In this document: in pieces, positions 5,695 through 6,074 of the stretch
Position numbering within the stretch: the stretch's first letter is position 1
How the letters are laid out: every line of letters begins with the position of its first letter
Source of the DNA: C7867-006 sp035438705
GTDB lineage: Bacteria > Patescibacteriota > Minisyncoccia > Phycocordibacterales > DATDWN01
Direction: 5' to 3'
NCBI GenBank assembly: GCA_035438705.1
Contig: DAORIV010000020.1
Coordinates: forward strand, 1 to 6,074
Length of the DNA: 6,074 nt
The notes under the pieces: generated by a model
Seen by the model: only the letters and a program-made list of their open reading frames with translations
Databases searched by the model: none
What the model was told of the DNA's origin: nothing
Translations under genes and position numbers: made by a program

Positions 5695-5716
5695 TGTGCC
5701 ATCGGTAGGAATTGAA
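5694..5716 (-). repeat. Direct repeat copying the tRNA-Arg 3' end (copy 1)
   Basis: These 23 bp are identical to 5845-5867, the T-loop, T-stem 3' strand, acceptor 3' strand and first bases beyond the tRNA-Arg gene. Here no matching tRNA body is attached. This may be an att-like footprint or a remnant of a duplicated tRNA. Confidence 0.8.
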
Positions 5717-5811
5717 TCTTACAGATTCGGTACCCCAATTGGATATTTTATTCTCCTTTGATAACCTAAGGATCAAAAAATATCTCAATCGAGCTTCAAT
5801 TCCTACGCGAC
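5701..5811 (-). ncRNA. Unidentified folded element ending in a tRNA-like 3' end
   Basis: Perfect 12-bp terminal inverted repeat: 5705-5716 with 5795-5806. It extends past one unpaired base into 5701-5704/5808-5811. An internal stem pairs 5736-5749 with 5777-5791 (14 bp, one bulge at 5785), followed by 5758-5762/5772-5776 around a 9-nt loop. A side hairpin pairs GAATCT (5715-5720) with AGATTC (5722-5727 region, minus-strand loop GTA), competing with part of the outer stem. At least two helix positions are G-U on the minus strand but A-C on the plus strand, favouring a leftward RNA. Terminator hairpins lie on both sides. Loops contain anticodon-like text, but D and T arms are absent, so it is not a normal tRNA. 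It could be a small RNA, a tRNA-derived palindromic element or a decayed tRNA. Confidence 0.45.
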
Positions 5812-5812
5812 A

Positions 5813-5844
5813 AAATAAAGAAGCACCCCGGTGCTTCTTTATTT
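5813..5844. terminator. Terminator hairpin after tRNA-Arg
   Basis: A perfect 15-bp stem: 5813-5827 pairs with 5830-5844 around a 2-nt CC gap (about 14 bp with a 4-nt loop in practice). It has a GC core and A/T-rich flanks in both directions. It starts 4 nt after the tRNA discriminator base on the minus strand and should end the tRNA-Arg transcript. Confidence 0.88.
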
Positions 5845-5867
5845 ATGTGCCATCGGTAGGAATTGAA
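5845..5867 (-). repeat. Direct repeat within the tRNA-Arg 3' end (copy 2)
   Basis: Identical 23-bp partner of 5694-5716. It covers the T-loop through acceptor 3' strand of the intact tRNA-Arg plus 3 bp downstream, the part of tRNA genes that integrases commonly use as attachment sites. Confidence 0.8.
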
Positions 5868-5919
5868 CCTGCATCTATCCCTTAGGACGGGACTGTTCTA
5901 TCCGTTGAACTACGACGGC
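5848..5919 (-). tRNA. tRNA-Arg (anticodon CCU)
   Basis: A complete cloverleaf on the minus strand. Acceptor GCCGTCG pairs with CGATGGC (one G-U); D stem GTTC/GAAC with a loop containing GG; anticodon stem GTCCC/GGGAT with loop GTCCTAA. The anticodon CCT lies at 5884-5886 and reads AGG. The variable loop is 4 nt; the T loop is TTCAATT with stem GCAGG/CCTAC, which has one C-A mismatch. The discriminator is A (5848); CCA is not encoded, so it must be added by a nucleotidyltransferase. A terminator follows at once. About 25 bp upstream lies a run of strong hairpins (5946-6065) that may be part of the same transcript. Confidence 0.9.
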
Positions 5920-5945
5920 ATATTTTGGATAATTTAATTAGGGCC

Positions 5946-6065
5946 GCCCTCGAATTTTATCATTTCGACAAATGAGAAAATTCTGGGCACCGGATTGTCG
6001 ACAAGCGCTACTGTGCTCGTAAACCGACAATCCGTTCGACCCTGGGTCGTAAACCTAGGGTTTAC
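5946..6065 (-). ncRNA. Run of strong hairpins, probable structured RNA reaching the right edge
   Basis: Four hairpins almost back to back, with more G+C than the flanks and no ORF. From right to left: 6049-6055 with 6059-6065 (7 bp, 3-nt loop); 6037-6042 with 6044-6049; 5991-6000 with 6025-6034 (10 bp perfect), enclosing 6001-6006 with 6015-6020; and GCCC 5946-5949 with 5985-5988 plus 5952-5958 with 5977-5983 and 5960-5965 with 5970-5975 (17 bp in all). One inner pair is G-U only on the minus strand, mildly favouring a leftward RNA. Class unrecognised: conserved tmRNA, RNase P and SRP RNA core motifs were looked for and not found, although the RNA may continue past the edge. Confidence 0.5.
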
Positions 6066-6074
6066 TTCTCTGTG

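Noticed and set aside
5701..5811. tRNA-Leu(UAG) or tRNA-Tyr(GUA) on the minus strand
   Set aside because: Loops CTTAGGT and CTGTAAG look like anticodon loops, but no D arm, matching acceptor 5' strand or proper T arm could be fitted.
6055..6074. RNase P RNA, from ACAGAGAA...AAACC on the minus strand
   Set aside because: The short match resembles a conserved RNase P segment, but it lies in a simple local hairpin, and the conserved blocks that should follow are absent before the tRNA.
5946..6074. tmRNA end
   Set aside because: No tRNA-like T arm, no tag reading frame and no 5' or 3' acceptor partner were found on either strand within the window.

Overview
The window (about 6.1 kb, strongly A+T-rich) reads like the chromosome of a Patescibacteria/CPR-type bacterium. 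This is inference, based on A/T-ending codons, very short intergenic gaps, no Shine-Dalgarno sequence before any gene, a compact SecA, a membrane thioredoxin plus DsbB pair, a septum formation initiator (FtsB/DivIC-like) protein and a 36-residue one-helix membrane protein of a kind I associate with that group. The genetic code looks standard: long genes read through with no in-frame TGA.

Layout. (1) Positions 1-345: an AT-rich leader with a perfect DnaA-box nonamer, a TATAAT element, a 20-codon lysine/alanine-rich ORF, a symmetrical hairpin and a rho-independent terminator. A perfect extended -10 follows, almost touching the secA start. (2) 346-2841: secA, the preprotein translocase ATPase. 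(3) 2900-4726: a tight three-gene plus-strand unit of membrane-anchored thioredoxin (CPHC), DsbB/BdbC-type quinone-linked thiol oxidase and MYG1/UPF0160 DHH-type hydrolase, with gaps of 5 and 1 nt. (4) 4770-4940: a 36-codon single-helix membrane microprotein on the minus strand, sharing a 60-bp divergent promoter region with (5) 4941-5315, a septum formation initiator protein. (6) 5388-5645: a small glutaredoxin with its own promoter and terminator. (7) 5665-6074: a minus-strand RNA region holding a tRNA-Arg(CCU), two perfect terminator hairpins, an unexplained folded element whose end copies the tRNA 3' end (23-bp direct repeat), and an unidentified chain of strong hairpins running to the right edge.

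How it fits together: SecA drives unfolded proteins through the membrane. The anchored thioredoxin and DsbB would put disulfides into them on the outside, and the glutaredoxin handles cytosolic thiols. Three thiol-disulfide proteins therefore lie within 3 kb downstream of the export motor. The most unusual parts are the RNA region at the right end, the repeated TGnTATAnT-to-ATG spacing of 9-12 nt that predicts nearly leaderless mRNAs, and the reduced domains of SecA.
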